From contig OY720101.1 of assembly GCA_963082875.1 (NCBI GenBank), positions 372,001 to 436,000 on the forward strand: 64,000 nt of DNA, written 5' to 3'. Shown here one piece after another: positions 1 through 12,700 of the stretch. The translations under genes were made by a program, and so were the position numbers. The notes beneath the pieces were generated by a model. It searched no databases. It was not told the DNA's origin and worked only from the letters and a program-made list of their open reading frames with translations. Each line of letters begins with the position of its first letter. Position 1 is the stretch's first letter. Origin of the DNA: Corella eumyota (Eukaryota > Chordata > Ascidiacea > Phlebobranchia > Corellidae).

Positions 1-1732
1 TCTTTTTGGACCCCTTCTTACCGGACTTTCAGGTTGTTCAGAGTTTCCGTCAAAACTATTGTCAGGGTTTTCATCGAAACTTATCACCGCCGAAACATCT
101 CCTTCCTCAAAGTTTGGTGAAGTTGAAGTACATTTTCTGGAAATTCATATTTGTTTCATTTTAACACTTTTATAAATTATTTAGATGTTAAAAAAAACAT
201 TTAGTCTTAATAAAAGCCTATGTAATGAAAATTGATGACAAACACAAAATGATTAAAACCTATAAATTCTGTATTCAAATTTATTTAAATTGGTCTTAGC
301 TCTTGACAATGTGTGGTCACAGCTTATTCACTCTTAGCAGTTCAGTTTTACAATAAATATACTTATTACACACATTGCACATAGCACACGGCTTATTTTA
401 AAGACCACCCTTTTAAAGATAAAAAATGAATAACTTACTTTTCATGGGCATCTCTGGACCTTGAGTATACAAACTTTCTATCACAGTTTCTACATTTAAT
501 TTGTGCCTTCTTCTTTCTTCCTCTCCTTTTAGGGGATGTCTCTTCTTCTTCTTCTGCCTCCAGATCAAAATTACGAGCTTCCAGGAAAGATCGACGTTTG
601 TTCGGGGAGCCCAGTTTAACCTTCGGTGAAAAAAAGAAAAATTAAAAAAAAACGGTCTTGAAAATAAGTTCTATTTGATATAAACATAAAAATTTTACCT
701 TTAAAGGCTTTTTTGTTAAAGATTTATGCTCCTGCATATGCTGAACAAACAAATCTTTTTCATTAGCTGCAAACTTCATGGCACAAGTCATACAATACAA
801 ATCTTCTTGTTTCTCCAAGTTATTCTTGTAACAATCAATCACTAACTCTTGTATCACTTCCTCCGATGATTCAACAAAGTAGTCTTGGTTCATCTCACAG
901 ATGATCGTTTGCTCCGAGCTGTCCACTATCGGTGTTTCTACTTTCTCAACGATGCTTTCTACTTTTTTCTTGGTTTCTGTTGTTGGTGTTTTGCTCAATT
1001 TTTTTTCACATTCTTCAACAATCTAATATAAATAAATTTCGGTAACTTGTTTGATTTTTAAGGTAAAAAAGGTATATATATATATTTAAGAATTATAATT
1101 TAATTATTGAACATTTTTTGACCTAACATATAAATTTGTGAATGGCAATTTAAATATCAATATTAAATAGAATGTATTGCACCTATTTAGAGGATCCTTA
1201 TTGGGTTAGGGTTAGTGGTTTAATCTAAAAACTCTTTTATTCCATTTAAAATATAATATAAAATAGATTTATTCGATATAATTTGATCTATTTAATCCAG
1301 CATATTATTAAGATGGTCTTTAAATCACGCCATAGGTAGATTTAAACAATGATTTAAAAAAACATTTAATTATTAATTAACCTGATTAAAGCCACACCAC
1401 TCTGCAGCCAACATCAAATCTTGGATATCTTTCTCCTCCAGATCATCCAACTGTATTGTGCCAATATACATGTACGACAACAATAACGAGAAGGATGGTG
1501 GTGTAAAAAAATCTCCATTAATTTCAACGTATCTCTCGTTCATTGGAATGTCCTTGACTTGGATAAGGTCGTGTAACTTCGGACACGCTGCAGCGATTAT
1601 GCACTCATGTACGAAGAACTCTTTGTCTTTAACACGGATGACCGTGTCGCAATATAAATGGTCGAGATGTTGCTGATATAAAACTTTTAAGCGATCGCTG
1701 GCCGGGTGAGATGCCTTAACTTTATCCTCCAT
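1..1732 (-). CDS. BTB/POZ zinc-finger protein (5' part, cut by window edge)
   Basis: Exons on the minus strand: 1382-1732, 699-1022, 439-620 and 1-136 (continues beyond the window); 331 codons, in frame across all junctions. Exon 1 encodes a BTB/POZ domain of about 115 residues starting MEDKVKASHPASDRLKVLYQ, with the LYCDTVIRVKDKEFFVHECI core. Exon 2 holds a C2H2 finger (CMTCAMKF...HMQEH). Exon 3 holds a basic RRGRKKK stretch and a second finger, CRNCDRKF...H, whose last ligand (KKC) lies in exon 4, making a C2HC finger split by the intron. BTB-ZF proteins are usually nuclear DNA-binding regulators that dimerise through BTB; that role is family knowledge. More fingers probably lie beyond position 1. 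Ortholog not recognised. It is divergent from ARFRP1. Confidence 0.85.
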
Positions 1733-2722
1733 TTTATTGAATAAATGTTGGCAAAATTTTTTACAAATTGTCTTTAAAATTTAAAAACAAAAATTATTCA
1801 TTAGTTTTATTAAAAAAAGGTAATTTAATAACTTTTTATTTTAATATTTTAGGCAAACAAGCTGACGAGGTTAACACATAGTCAAAAATTCTTAGCAATA
1901 ATGTATATATGTATACATCATTATACTAAATGTAAAAACCAAACTTCAATTGTTTTTTATGCAAAAGACTTAAACGTTAAAAAGTTTAAATGCTGTAGCG
2001 TCTGCTTAATCTAACCTTTATCATCCTAGCATAGCGCAGTCTGGCAGTTAGTTAGCGTTTTTAAACCCGAGTATTCAAAAAGTCTTTAAGAACTAACTTC
2101 ATTAAATATGAATATTAAATTGTCTAGCATTAACAACAATAATTATTACAATATTCACCCAAAAATCCCCAGTTTGGAAACATTGCAAAACTAAAACTGT
2201 TGTCAATTTAAAACAGAATTTTGAACCGGCGCAAGCGAAACGTTCAACGGAAAAACAAAATGGCAACACCCAGTAATTTTCCATTCCAAAAAGGAAACAC
2301 TAAAACTTTATTCTCACAACGATTGGAACGCGCGCGAAATTAAAACAAAGATTTTTATTTCTTTTATTTTTAGATTAATATAGCTAAAATATAAAATTGA
2401 GTTTAAAGATAATATTTAATTATAAATTTAGTACTTTTCAAAGTTAAAATAACTTTATATGTAATGTGTTTTAAGTTACCTTTAAATTTATTAAAAAATG
2501 CATATTTTTTTAAATTTATTTATTAAATAAACCTTTTTATTATTTATTGTAAATATTTATATTAAATGAGTTTTATATAATTTTTTAATTTTACATTTTT
2601 AATTTATTTTAATTTTTAAGGTAACAATCTCTGTAATAACGCAAAACAGTTATAACTTTTGTTTTCAAAACAATAACTCGTGACGTAATCGATCCTTTAA
2701 CATAACAACGAAAAATAAAAAA
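1733..2722. promoter_or_regulatory. Shared intergenic region between divergent genes
   Basis: About 1 kb of AT-rich DNA separates the start codons of the minus-strand BTB-ZF gene and plus-strand ARFRP1, so it must hold both 5' UTRs and promoters. A less AT-rich patch near 2200-2340 is the likeliest core. No TATA box or other element could be assigned with confidence. Confidence 0.4.
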
Positions 2723-4140
2723 ATGTACGCTTTACTTTCTGGTTTGTGGAAGTATACCTTTCAAAAAGAAGAATTCTGTATCTTGATCATTGGACTTGAT
2801 AATGCTGGGAAAACCGTAAGCTTTAAAACTATTTTATTATTAAAATATTTGGCTTAAAACTATTTTAAAATTGCGCAATTTTTAGACGTTTTTGGAGCAG
2901 ACAAGAACCAAATTTTCGAAGAACTACAAGGGAATCAGTTTAAATAAAATCACAACAACAGTTGGGTTGAATAGTAAGTTATATAATTACATAAATACAG
3001 AATAAAACCTTTGTTTAAAGCATTTACATAGCTTAGTTTTAATTGAACAGTTAACCTCTGAAATAGATCTACATTGCTGTCTAAAATAACTTTATAATAA
3101 AGTTACATAGTCCAACATTTTTGGATATATATAAATAAGAATAAATATCTCCAAAATTACAATTTTTAAATATTTTTAAGTTGGTAAGATCGACATCGGG
3201 GGATCAAGGTTGATGTTCTGGGATCTCGGAGGTCAGGAAGAGTTACAAAGTTTATGGGACAAATATTATGCAGAATGTCATGGACTTATTTATATTATTG
3301 ACTCAGTGGATAAGGAAAGAATTCAAGAATCAAAACAAGCATTTGGTAAAATATATATATATATATATAATTAAGGCCCTATAAACGATTCGAACTCCCA
3401 CCTAAACTATAACCAATTGATTTATTTAGCAAAATACCTATTTACATCTTAAACTGTAAAATTGGTCGGGCAACATGTGTTACCTTTCTACGTTTAAAAA
3501 CCAATATTATCCGGCAGCAGGGTGAAGTGGTAAGAACACTTGCTACATCACACATCGTGTCGTGGGTTCAATCCCCACTGATCTCATGCTGTAGCGCCCT
3601 TGAGTAAGGCGCTATAAATGGTATGAACTTCTGCTGAGCCAGCACTTAATTAGCAGCTTAATTTTTAGGTAATTAAAATCTATAATATCTCAAACCAAAC
3701 AATTTAATTTAGACAAAATGTTGGAGAGTGAGCATCTAAGCACTGCCCCCCTCTTAATACTGGGCAACAAACAAGACATCCCAGACTGTATGTCGGTGTT
3801 GGATATTAAGAAAGCTTTCCATGATTCATCAACTAAGATTGGAAGCAGGGATTGCATGATACGACCAGTCTCAGCTCTTACTGGGTGGGTTTTGTTATTT
3901 TGTTTTTAAACCAGTTGAAATGAACTTAAATTTTTTGCTCAATTTTTCGTTTATTTTTAAATTTAGGCAAACTTAAAAAACTGATTAGACAATTTTTAAA
4001 TTTACTTTACAAATTAATTTTTTAATAAAAATTTATTTGGTTTTGTATACAGACAAGGAGTTAATGAAGGAATTGAATGGATGGTAAAATGTGTTCAAAG
4101 AAATCCCTACAGACCTCCAAGACAAAAGGCTATTACCTGA
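2723..4140 (+). CDS. ARFRP1: ADP-ribosylation factor-related protein 1 (ARF-like GTPase)
   Basis: Five exons: 2723-2815, 2886-2973, 3181-3345, 3713-3884, 4053-4140; 202 codons including stop, the same length as the vertebrate protein (201 aa). The start MYALLSGLWKYTFQKEE matches ARFRP1 closely. G-motifs are intact: P-loop GLDNAGKT (residues 24-31), switch I around ITTTVGLNIG, switch II WDLGGQEELQSLW, NKQD, and SALTGQG. The C-terminus RPPRQKAIT matches the family. ARFRP1 is a small GTPase of the trans-Golgi network acting upstream of ARL1 and golgin recruitment (family knowledge). There is no Gly-2 for myristoylation, as expected for ARFRP1. Intron 3 holds a SINE. A poly(A) signal AATAAA lies near 4312. 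Confidence 0.97.
3511..3698 (+). mobile_element. tRNA-headed SINE, 3'-truncated
   Basis: Lies in ARFRP1 intron 3. Has the family's tRNA-like head (A-box-like GTGAAGTGGTAAG and B-box-like GTGGGTTCAATCCCC), then the GTAGCGCCCTTGAGTAAGGC body. It ends at TATAATATCTCAAACC, lacking the distal body and the ATATACAAAA tail. It stops just before the exon 4 acceptor. Confidence 0.85.
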
Positions 4141-4320
4141 TACTACTGTATACACTTGAACAATATATAACTGGTGCAATATTAAGATATAGGACCAAGC
4201 TCAAGTTGTCTGTCAATGTCCTAATACAATATTATTGTTGTTAATGATACAAGCTTTAAATTGTATATAGAAGTTATACTGTAATAAATTATTGTTTTGT
4301 GTGTATGGTACAATAAAAGA

Positions 4321-4809
4321 TGCTCAAAAAAAATGTTTTATATTTTTAAGTCGTTAGACAAGTTTATTATATAGTTGATTATATCAATTAAGAAATAGTT
4401 TTACAAATTTAAATAAAATAAGATATAAATGTTATAATAATGAAGTAATAAAGTGGTTAACAACTAATGTTCTAGATAAAGCAACATATAAATTCGTAAT
4501 GTTTGGTTTGTGGTACATAATAGACCAAATACTAATTAAAACTTTGATCGTTAATTAAAAATCACACTGATGATTTAATTTGATGTTTTAATATTATAAC
4601 AAATATTGAAATTATTTTAAATAAGTGATTAAATTGTTAGATCAGACCTAATTTTTGTTGTATAAATAATTAAATGTTTTGTTTATAATACAAAAATGAC
4701 TACAACGCTTGTTGATGTTATGTTACTCATTTCTTTTACATTAATATGTTTAAAATTCTAATATTTTTGTAAAATTATTCAATCAGTAATTATTTTACTT
4801 ATTAATATT
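4321..4809. other. Intergenic, AT-rich
   Basis: Between two convergent genes (ARFRP1 and the minus-strand secreted protein). It must contain the 3' UTR of the latter. No further coding or repeat signal seen. Confidence 0.6.
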
Positions 4810-5611
4810 TTATCCCATTGTTTGTGCGGTGGTTGTGATTGTATTTGCAGCGTTGCAAGGTTCTCCAGGCGAAGGGGTACAACATTGAAAACACATAATA
4901 TGCTGAAAAGTTAAATATTTCAGTTAGTATAAAATTAACCAATGTCAAAAATTAATAGCATTAAACTCACATAGTTATCCTTAACTTCACAAGTAGCCTT
5001 GGCGTTATTTTCACAAGCTTCGGTTTGTTTGCATCTTTTTTCAACATGTTGGTAGTGAAGGCCGTTGATCTCAAACTTTGTCTGACAAGACTACACGAAA
5101 ATCACACTTATTTAAAGATGTAAACTTTATTTACCCGAATATAATATTAACGTTTATAACATCTTATGGTGAAATTCCCCACTTGGAGCTTGGTTAAAGT
5201 AATATATAAATTACTTTAATGCACTAAATAAGTCTAACTTTGACGTGTTTTAAGAAAATATCATACAAACAATATGATTGCGATCCTTTTATGTTAATCA
5301 TAATTAATGTCTTGACAGTTAAGTTAGAACTAACTTAAATACCTGACCACACTCTACAATATCTTTGTTATCTTCCCCAGTTAGTGGATAGTAGTCTCCA
5401 ACTTCACAAAGAATATACCCGTCGCGTCTCACACGATGATGTTCTATATAAATTAAATTAAAAGTAGTACAAGCATACCTTGGAATTCTTGTTAAACAAT
5501 TTTGTTTTAATATTAAGTGATCTTACCTAGCGATCCGATGGTTTTTCCAGCTACGTTTTTACAAGCAACAATAAATATAACTACCAAAAAAACAATCGCC
5601 AAATTCTTCAT
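4810..5611 (-). CDS. Small secreted Cys-rich protein, Ly6/uPAR (three-finger)-like
   Basis: Four minus-strand exons: 5527-5611, 5343-5443, 4971-5090, 4810-4902; 399 nt, 132 residues, all junctions in frame. The N-terminus MKNLAIVFLVVIFIVACKN is a signal peptide. A possible dibasic site (HRVRRDG) precedes the Cys-rich part. The mature region begins GYILCEVGDYY and has about ten cysteines ending in CFQCCTPSPGEPCN. The final CC...CN pair and the initial L-C-x-V resemble the three-finger (LU) fold, but the spacing is loose. No GPI-type hydrophobic tail is present: the C-terminus is a short Thr-rich stretch, so a soluble protein is expected. Function unknown; ortholog not recognised. Confidence 0.75.
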
Positions 5612-6723
5612 TTTAAAACTTTTTTGATTTATAATTTATTTTGAATTTTGAAATATTGTTGTGAAAATATTTTAATTTGTTAAAAACTATCTTTTAATGG
5701 CTTGTTATATAAAGCCAATATCGATGATTCAGTTTGTTATTTTGAATATTGCATAAATATTAATTTAGTCAGAAATTTTGTACTTTGTTTATTTACTGAT
5801 TTTATTATTAATACAATTTATTGCGATATTTGTAAATTGTTTTGCTTATATGTTAACTATAAAGGTATTTTTGTTTCTAAATTTACTTAGTTAAGCCTTG
5901 GTTACAAGAATTATTGAGCACGTACAATTTAAAGTAATTTATCTACTTGGCAAAAACAAATTTTAAATATCTTTCAAATTTTTAAAATCAATGTTAAAAT
6001 TTTTTGTTAAAAGTATTATTTAAAATAAAAATGTTTAAAAAAATGAAGTTTTAGTTTGCGCATATACAGATTGGTTATACTTATATAGTTAATATATCTG
6101 CTTCAATTACATATAACGAACATAACATTTTAACAATAACAAACAATTTAAATAACTTTATCTCTGATTTTGGTGACATAATTTGATTGACACTTGCTAC
6201 CTAAATTAAGGCCAAGTAAAGTTTAGCTATAAGCAGAACACGTGAACATAATCAACGTGGATGTTTTCTCACAATGTTTAAGGTTCAGTTTAAGCAATCG
6301 TTTAAGCGAAGTAGAGCTTATAATATTAAAATTTTAAGGTTTATGTAAGTGCGAATATATCTCAGTAGATGTAAAGTTAAATAACTATTCGATGAATTAA
6401 TATTATTGTTTGATTAATAAGCTTTAAAGATTGTATTTATGACAATAAGTTTTATAAACATTTATAATAACAAACAAGGGTTGTAAGACTGGATGACAAC
6501 TAACTTGTATTGATGGATGTAGTAGAAAAACAATATCTTAGTAATGCCCAAAGTTAATATATTAAGAGACTTGATAAAAGAAAATACAAAATTTTAGTAT
6601 AATTAAATTTTTAAAGGCAAAAATGCTATGTAATGTTTATTTTGAGATTATTTTTAATACGAAATAGAAAAATACTAATTTTTAGCAATTGCTAGGTTTT
6701 AAATTTGAGTGAACTACATCATA
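5612..6723. other. Intergenic, AT-rich
   Basis: About 1.1 kb between divergent genes. A short open frame at 5702-5890 has no splice context or domain and looks like chance. An E-box-like CACGTG core occurs near 6240. It presumably holds both promoters; nothing else supported. Confidence 0.5.
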
Positions 6724-9219
6724 ATGCCTGCGAAAAAAGCAGCAAAAGGAAAGAAGGCTGAAAAACAAAAAGAAGAGAAGAAGGTTGAAGAAGAGATAGA
6801 AGAAGGGGATCAAATTGAAGAGGAGGAAGAGGAAAAAAGTGAAAGTGAGAGAGAAAGTGGAATGGAAACCTTGGAGGAAACTGAAGAGTCGTAAGTCCCA
6901 AGTTTAAATCTTCATAAAAGGAAAACTTTCAACCTAATACATTTTTAAATCAAAAAGGAGAATGACAGATTTACAAAAAGATTTATAAATACAATATTTG
7001 TTTATTAAAGTTAAAGATTTTTAATAGAATCAATTTTAACATTTATCCACCTTATAATACCTCAAAAACCGTGAAAATTCATATTTTTTAAGTAAGTTGA
7101 TTTAAATTAATAAATATTAGATGATTTTTTAGAGAAAGAGAGGAAGAACAAGATGAGCAGGAAAAGAAAAAGGTTAAAAAAGAAGAGAAAAAAAAGAAGG
7201 AAAAAAATGAGGACAAGAAACAAACTGAAACATCAACATCTAAATCTGTTCCTAAGTCTCATCCAACTTATATTAAAATGTTGGAGGAAGTAATAAGAGA
7301 TAACCCAGAGAAAAAGGGAATCAGTTTTATTGCAATCAAGAGGATCATGGCATCAACTTTTGACATCAATGAGGTAAAGTGTTTAAACTTTCTAATTAGG
7401 TTATAACTTTGACTTTTTTAAATATAAAAACTACTTTGCTATGTTAACCTTTAATTTGTTGTAAAATGGTGTGGTTGATTTTATAATTTTTTCATAAAAT
7501 TGTTCTTTAAAAAAAGTATTTTTTGTTAGTTTAAAGTTTTATACATCATTAGACACTGCTTGATATCAATTAACTCATTCAGCTAATTGTAATTAACCTT
7601 TGTTCTACCTAAATTTCCTTAACAAACTTCACGACTAAATACACGTTGCTTTGTAACTTTAACCGGCAGTGTGGTGTAGTGGTAAGAACACTTGCTACAC
7701 CACACATGAGGTCGTGGGTTCAATTCCCACAGCTCTCATGATGTAGCGCCCTTGAGTAAGGCGCTATAAACGGTACGAACTCATGTTGAGCCAGCACTTA
7801 ATCAGCAGTATAATTATTATAAGTTATAGTCAATAATATCCCGAACTGCCACAGGCAACTCGAGACTGGGTCGGGGTAACTGATGTTACTCTATGTTTAG
7901 GTCGGGCATTCGTCTTTTCCACATCGACGATAAAGATATATACAAAAAAAAAAAAACTTAACCACAGCCTTAAGTTGTTTACAAAAACTTACTATTTATT
8001 ATTTTTTTTAACAAGTGTAAATTTGTATTTTTGTATTAAGAACTACTGGCGCAATGCAGCGTTCAAGAGAGCAGTGGACAAAGCTTTTAAGGATGAAATG
8101 ATTATAAGAATTGTAAAACCTGGAACAAAGACAGAAGCTAAAGTTGCACATGGTAATACATTTAAGTTAAAACCATCCTGTATAAATATATATTTTGATA
8201 TTAAAAATTTGATAAGTGGTTTAAAATTTGTATTGTATAAGTAAGTTAGACTAAAAATTTTATCTTAATGTTTTAGTTCTTTTTGAAGCCAAATTACCTT
8301 TGGAGCTTATTGTAAATTTAATATTATTTTAAAGGTATGACTGGCAGAGTTAAAATGAACCCGATTTGGGTGAAAGAAGAAAACAAAAAGAAATCCGAGA
8401 AAGAAAAGAAAATAAAAAAGAAAAAAACTGCCGCGCTAGAAGCAGCGAAGAAAATTGAGAAATCGAAATTAAAAAGTTTGAAGCAAAATGCAAAAAAATC
8501 GTACACAGCAAAGGTTCCTAGAATGAAAACTTAATAAATGTTAATTTTCAATTTTTCTTATTATTCTGAAATCTTATTATTCTAATCGTTTTTATGACGT
8601 CATATTTCGTGATTATGACGTCATATTTCGTTATTATGAAATCATATATGTGTTATTGTTTACGTAGTTGGCCGAAGCCTCGGTTAAAGCTGCAAGGAAA
8701 TCTTTGATATTGACCCCAGCTAAAGAGAAACTTGGACCTAAGATCAAAAAAACAAAGGTCACAGCAAAGGTAACGTCACTAGTTTATACAAACTTTAATC
8801 ATGCCATGACTCAACCTTGGACATTACCTTATAGATAATTATAAAATTAACAATTTTTTACATGTTAATTTTCATGCAAATATATTAACTTTATATTTAT
8901 TTAAACTTTAGGCCACCAAGACCTTGACCAAGCCTGAAAAGAAAACTGCGAGTAAGTTTAACTGTTTATATGTCAAGTTTTACAGAACAGTATTCTGAGT
9001 TAACTACTTTAGTATATGTACTGACTGCATTATAATATACAGAATGCTAAATATCAATTTTTTTATGTGTAAACAGCAAAACCATCAGGAGCAAAGAAAC
9101 CAGTTAAAAAAGTCCCAAAACCAGCGGCAAAGAAAGTGACAAAAAGTCCGAAGGTGGGAAAGAAATCAGCTCCAAAAACTGAGGGTGCCAAAAAGACAAA
9201 GAAAACTCCAAAAAAGTAA
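6724..9219 (+). CDS. Linker-histone (H1/H5 winged-helix)-like protein with acidic N-terminus
   Basis: Seven exons: 6724-6890, 7133-7373, 8041-8152, 8335-8513, 8668-8769, 8912-8951, 9077-9219; 984 nt, 327 residues. Residues 1-97 are highly charged: MPAKKAAKGKKAEK, then long Glu runs, then a Lys-rich stretch. Residues about 98-185 resemble the H15 globular domain: SHPTYIKMLEEVIRDNPEKK, GISFIAIKRIM, NYWRNAAFKRAV, then TGRVKMNP. The tail is Lys/Ala/Pro-rich with KSPK, as in H1. An in-frame ATG at 6709 would add five residues; MPAKK looks the better start. The donor of exon 4 (AAG|GTTCCT) is weak, so an isoform ending at 8534 is possible. Either a divergent linker histone, possibly germline-specific, or an HP1BP3-like chromatin protein. 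Poly(A) signal near 9400. Confidence 0.8.
7663..7956 (+). mobile_element. tRNA-headed SINE, full length
   Basis: Full-length copy in intron 2 of the histone-like gene. Head GTGGTGTAGTGGTAAG and GTGGGTTCAATTCCC, body AAGGCGCTATAAACGGTACG, tail ATCGACGATAAAGATATATA followed by an A-run. Confidence 0.92.
8593..8665. repeat. Short tandem repeat with TGACGTCA (CRE-like) sites
   Basis: About three copies of a 21-bp unit beginning ATGACGTCATATTTCG, the last diverged (ATGAAATCATATATG). Two intact palindromic TGACGTCA octamers. Lies in intron 4 of the histone-like gene, just before its exon 5. Confidence 0.7.
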
Positions 9220-9793
9220 ACCACCTCAAATCTCTAAACTATGCCAGACAATTATTTACATTCTTAGAATTTTCAAATTATGACATCACAAGACCAAATT
9301 GCGTCAGAAAGGATGTTTTTCGTTATGTCAACACATTAACATTTATGTTAATTATGAAAATATTTATTTGTAATTTTTAGTGCGTATTGTAAATATGTTA
9401 ATAAATGTGCCTTTGTAAAAAAGTTTTTCGTTCTTACATCTGCTTGTATGTTGCATTATTATGACGTCATAATTTATATCGCATTGTGACGTAACAAATG
9501 TAATCGAGTAGAAACAATTAATGAGCATGGATTGTATTGATTGGTTTATTGTGACGAAAGCGTTTGGTGATTTTCTTGTTTTAAATCATTTAAGTGTGAG
9601 TTGATATGAAGTATGTGTGAAATTAAAGAAATTTAAACTTTCAAAAAAAATGAGCAATTATGTAAAAATTAGTAAGAATTACTTAAAAACAGTTTTTGTT
9701 GACAATTTAGTTAAATATTATTTGTTTTACAGATTTAATAATGTTTTAGAATTTTTTTTATGTTTGTTATTATTGTGAGTTAAAATAAAAATT
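9220..9793. other. 3' UTR and intergenic region
   Basis: Contains the 3' UTR of the histone-like gene (poly(A) signal AATAAA near 9400) and then the promoter and 5' UTR of the Ig receptor. One more TGACGTCA lies near 9460. No other gene seen. Confidence 0.5.
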
Positions 9794-12700
9794 ATGATGG
9801 AGTATTATTGGATCATATTCTGCTTGTTATTAAAATGTAGGTTTAAATAAAACGATTTTAAGAAATAATTAACGTGAAAAACTCTTTAAAAATAAATCTT
9901 TTTAATTAAAATTAGTAAAATGTGTAAATGTAACATACATAATTAAACTTTATATTTTTTTTTAATGTTTTGCTATATTTTTAAACATATGTTATGTAAA
10001 CGCTATTTAAACCCCAATCTTGGCGTTAAAATTGACCTACATTAACTGATTTAAATTTAATCCTATTCAAGGGGAGCTTAATATATACAGATTTAAATAC
10101 AATTAATATGGAAAATACAACGTTATTAAATATAGAAAAATAATTAGATAAACTTAATTAAAGTTTAAAAATTGTTTAATTAAACAACGCAATGTTGTCA
10201 ACTAATTATCTTAAAAATCTTCAGTGTTTCCAAAAATATCTTGTCTTGACGTTACTACTACGTCATCAGAGGAAGGTGTCGAAGGTCAAACAGGGGTCAT
10301 TCGTTGTTTTTATTCGAACAAGAACCCCCAAGACGAAATATTTGTCGTTCTTTGGCAAAAATACGATGACGTCACTGGAAAACACGTGACTATCTTCAAC
10401 TCTCAAGTAAGTTAGTTTTAGTTAAAATTAAACGTTAAAATACAATTTTTTGTATTTTTTAAGTTGCCCAGCACATAACATAGCATTGGAAATATTAAAC
10501 ATTGCGTTGAAAATTTGGATTTATTAAAAAAGAATTTAAATTTTTTTTTTTAACTTTTCAACTTAATCTCGATTCCAGAAATATAAATTATATCCCGAAA
10601 AATTTGTGGACTCGAGATACAAACCCCAAGGTCACGCCTCATTGCAGATACACCCACTTATGAGATCAGACACGGGAAAGTACCGATGTCAGGTGACCCC
10701 GCTTCCCAGTTTTCAACAGGGTGAAGCCGAAACTAAACTAACTGTTAATTGTAAGTAAAACTGTAAATATTTGAAAAAAACACAAATCGTGGGGATTTAC
10801 TGGATAGTTATTGGAACAGTTATTACAGTGTTTATAAAACAGTAATGATCATATTTAAATAATTGATGTAAAGTCTACAAGTCTACTAGAAAAACTTACC
10901 AACCAGTTATAGGTACAATTATTAGCTTGTTTGTTATCGAGTTTTAACCATGCTAAAGTAATGTAAAGTCTGTAAGAGACGCATACGTGGGTACTAGAAA
11001 TCTTTTTAATTGTGTCTTTTTAATTGAAGTCTTTTAACAATCTTTTAATTGTGATGTTACATAGAATGTTTTTATTCCTAACATTTCAAAGATATATTTT
11101 AACATTATAAATGGTGTAAGCTCACAGTTTTCATCCTAGATTCGCCCGAGTTAACAACCCAACTTAATTCAACTTTTTATCTTAACGAAGGCGATGACGT
11201 CACGCTGCCATGCGAAGCTCGTGGTGTTCCAACAAACCTCAATTACACGTGGTAAGATTAATTTAAAACATAAGGTTTTGTGGTGTTAACTATACGTGGT
11301 GTTAAATTTTTAAGATTGAATAGTATTGCTTTAAATGAAGTTTTTATAAACAGCTAATACATTAAATGGTGGGTTTAATTTTAGTTGTTATCACTATAGT
11401 AATATCTTTAATCTGTGGACCTTTAGTTTTAACTTGGTTTTTAGTGCTCTAGCAAGGGATCCATAAACCAGAGGCTTGGGTTAAAACAACTTTGTATTTT
11501 TAGGTACCATCAGCAAATCAACGGTGACTTTCAAGAAGAAAAAATTGATGTCAACTTGGATAAAAGGGGAAGATATGCCAAAGATAATAATTTGAGATTG
11601 TTCAGTAAGTCTGTTACAATGTTAAAAATACTTTGAATAAGCCATTCAAACTTTATAAAAGACAATAAGTTTTTAGCAAGAGATATACCAAAAAATACAT
11701 AAGGGAATCTATTTAGAAGATACAGGTTAAATTTTTTAAGTAAAGAAGTTAAAATTTAATTTGAACTTGTAATTTTTAGATTTTACTCCAGCCTATGAGG
11801 GAAAATATAAATGTGAAGTTTCAAACAAAATTGGATCTGTTTCGTCTCACTTTCTAGTTCTACTTAACCGTAAGTTAAACACAAATCTCTTAAAGAGATA
11901 GTTCGGTCGCAGAGTTTCTTTTTTAATTATGTTGGAATTTTTCCAACTTTCACGAGGATATCATTATTTTAAAAGTTAGTCGAGTAGTTTTCGAGATATC
12001 GGGATTTGAAGGTAAATATTGTAAATAGGGAAATTCCCTTCATTCGCGAGTCATGTGACGCATAACGTCATCGTCGTAAGATCATATGCTGGCAGACATA
12101 GGAAAATAACCTTATTTTGTCCTCTCTAACCCGTTTGTTGTACTTTTTTTTAATTTTTTGTTTTCTCTACGATTCTTAATTTATTAAATTCTATTTTAAA
12201 GGTCCTATTGTAATTACTACAACATCCGGGACTTCGATGACGATCGTCGAAGGTGATGACGTCACCATGCATGTAATGGGAAGGGGAATACCCAACAATG
12301 TGACTTATTATTGGTTATACGAAGATCAACCACTTGGTGTATTTGGATGGTATTCTACTTAACTAAATTTAGGATTGCGATAAACTAGTTTTAGTCAACA
12401 TAAAACATGTTATTGTGCAAGTTATTACTTTGTGTACAGGTTTTATCACTTAGTTTTTTTAAAGTAATTTTCTTTATAGGTCTGGAATATTTGGGCACCA
12501 ACACAAACAAATTGTTCCTTATTTAAGGTAAAAAAAATTTTAATAAACTTTTAAAACGATGTTTTATTATTCAATGTAAATTAAAACTGATTTTTGATCA
12601 AAAATTGTCTAAAATTTTTTTTTTATCTCCTTAATATAATAATGTTTTAATGGTTTAAAGTGTGCTGTTGTATCGTGTTTTAGCTATTTGCAAACCCCTA

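Noticed and set aside
9794-9840. Receptor exon 1 ending at AG|GTTTAA
   Set aside because: That donor leaves phase 2, which puts a stop early in the next exon; T|GTAGGT gives phase 1 and an intact frame.
10192-10389. Open frame starting MLSTNYLKNL in front of Ig1
   Set aside because: Wrong frame for the Ig domain, which begins after the acceptor at 10223-10224.
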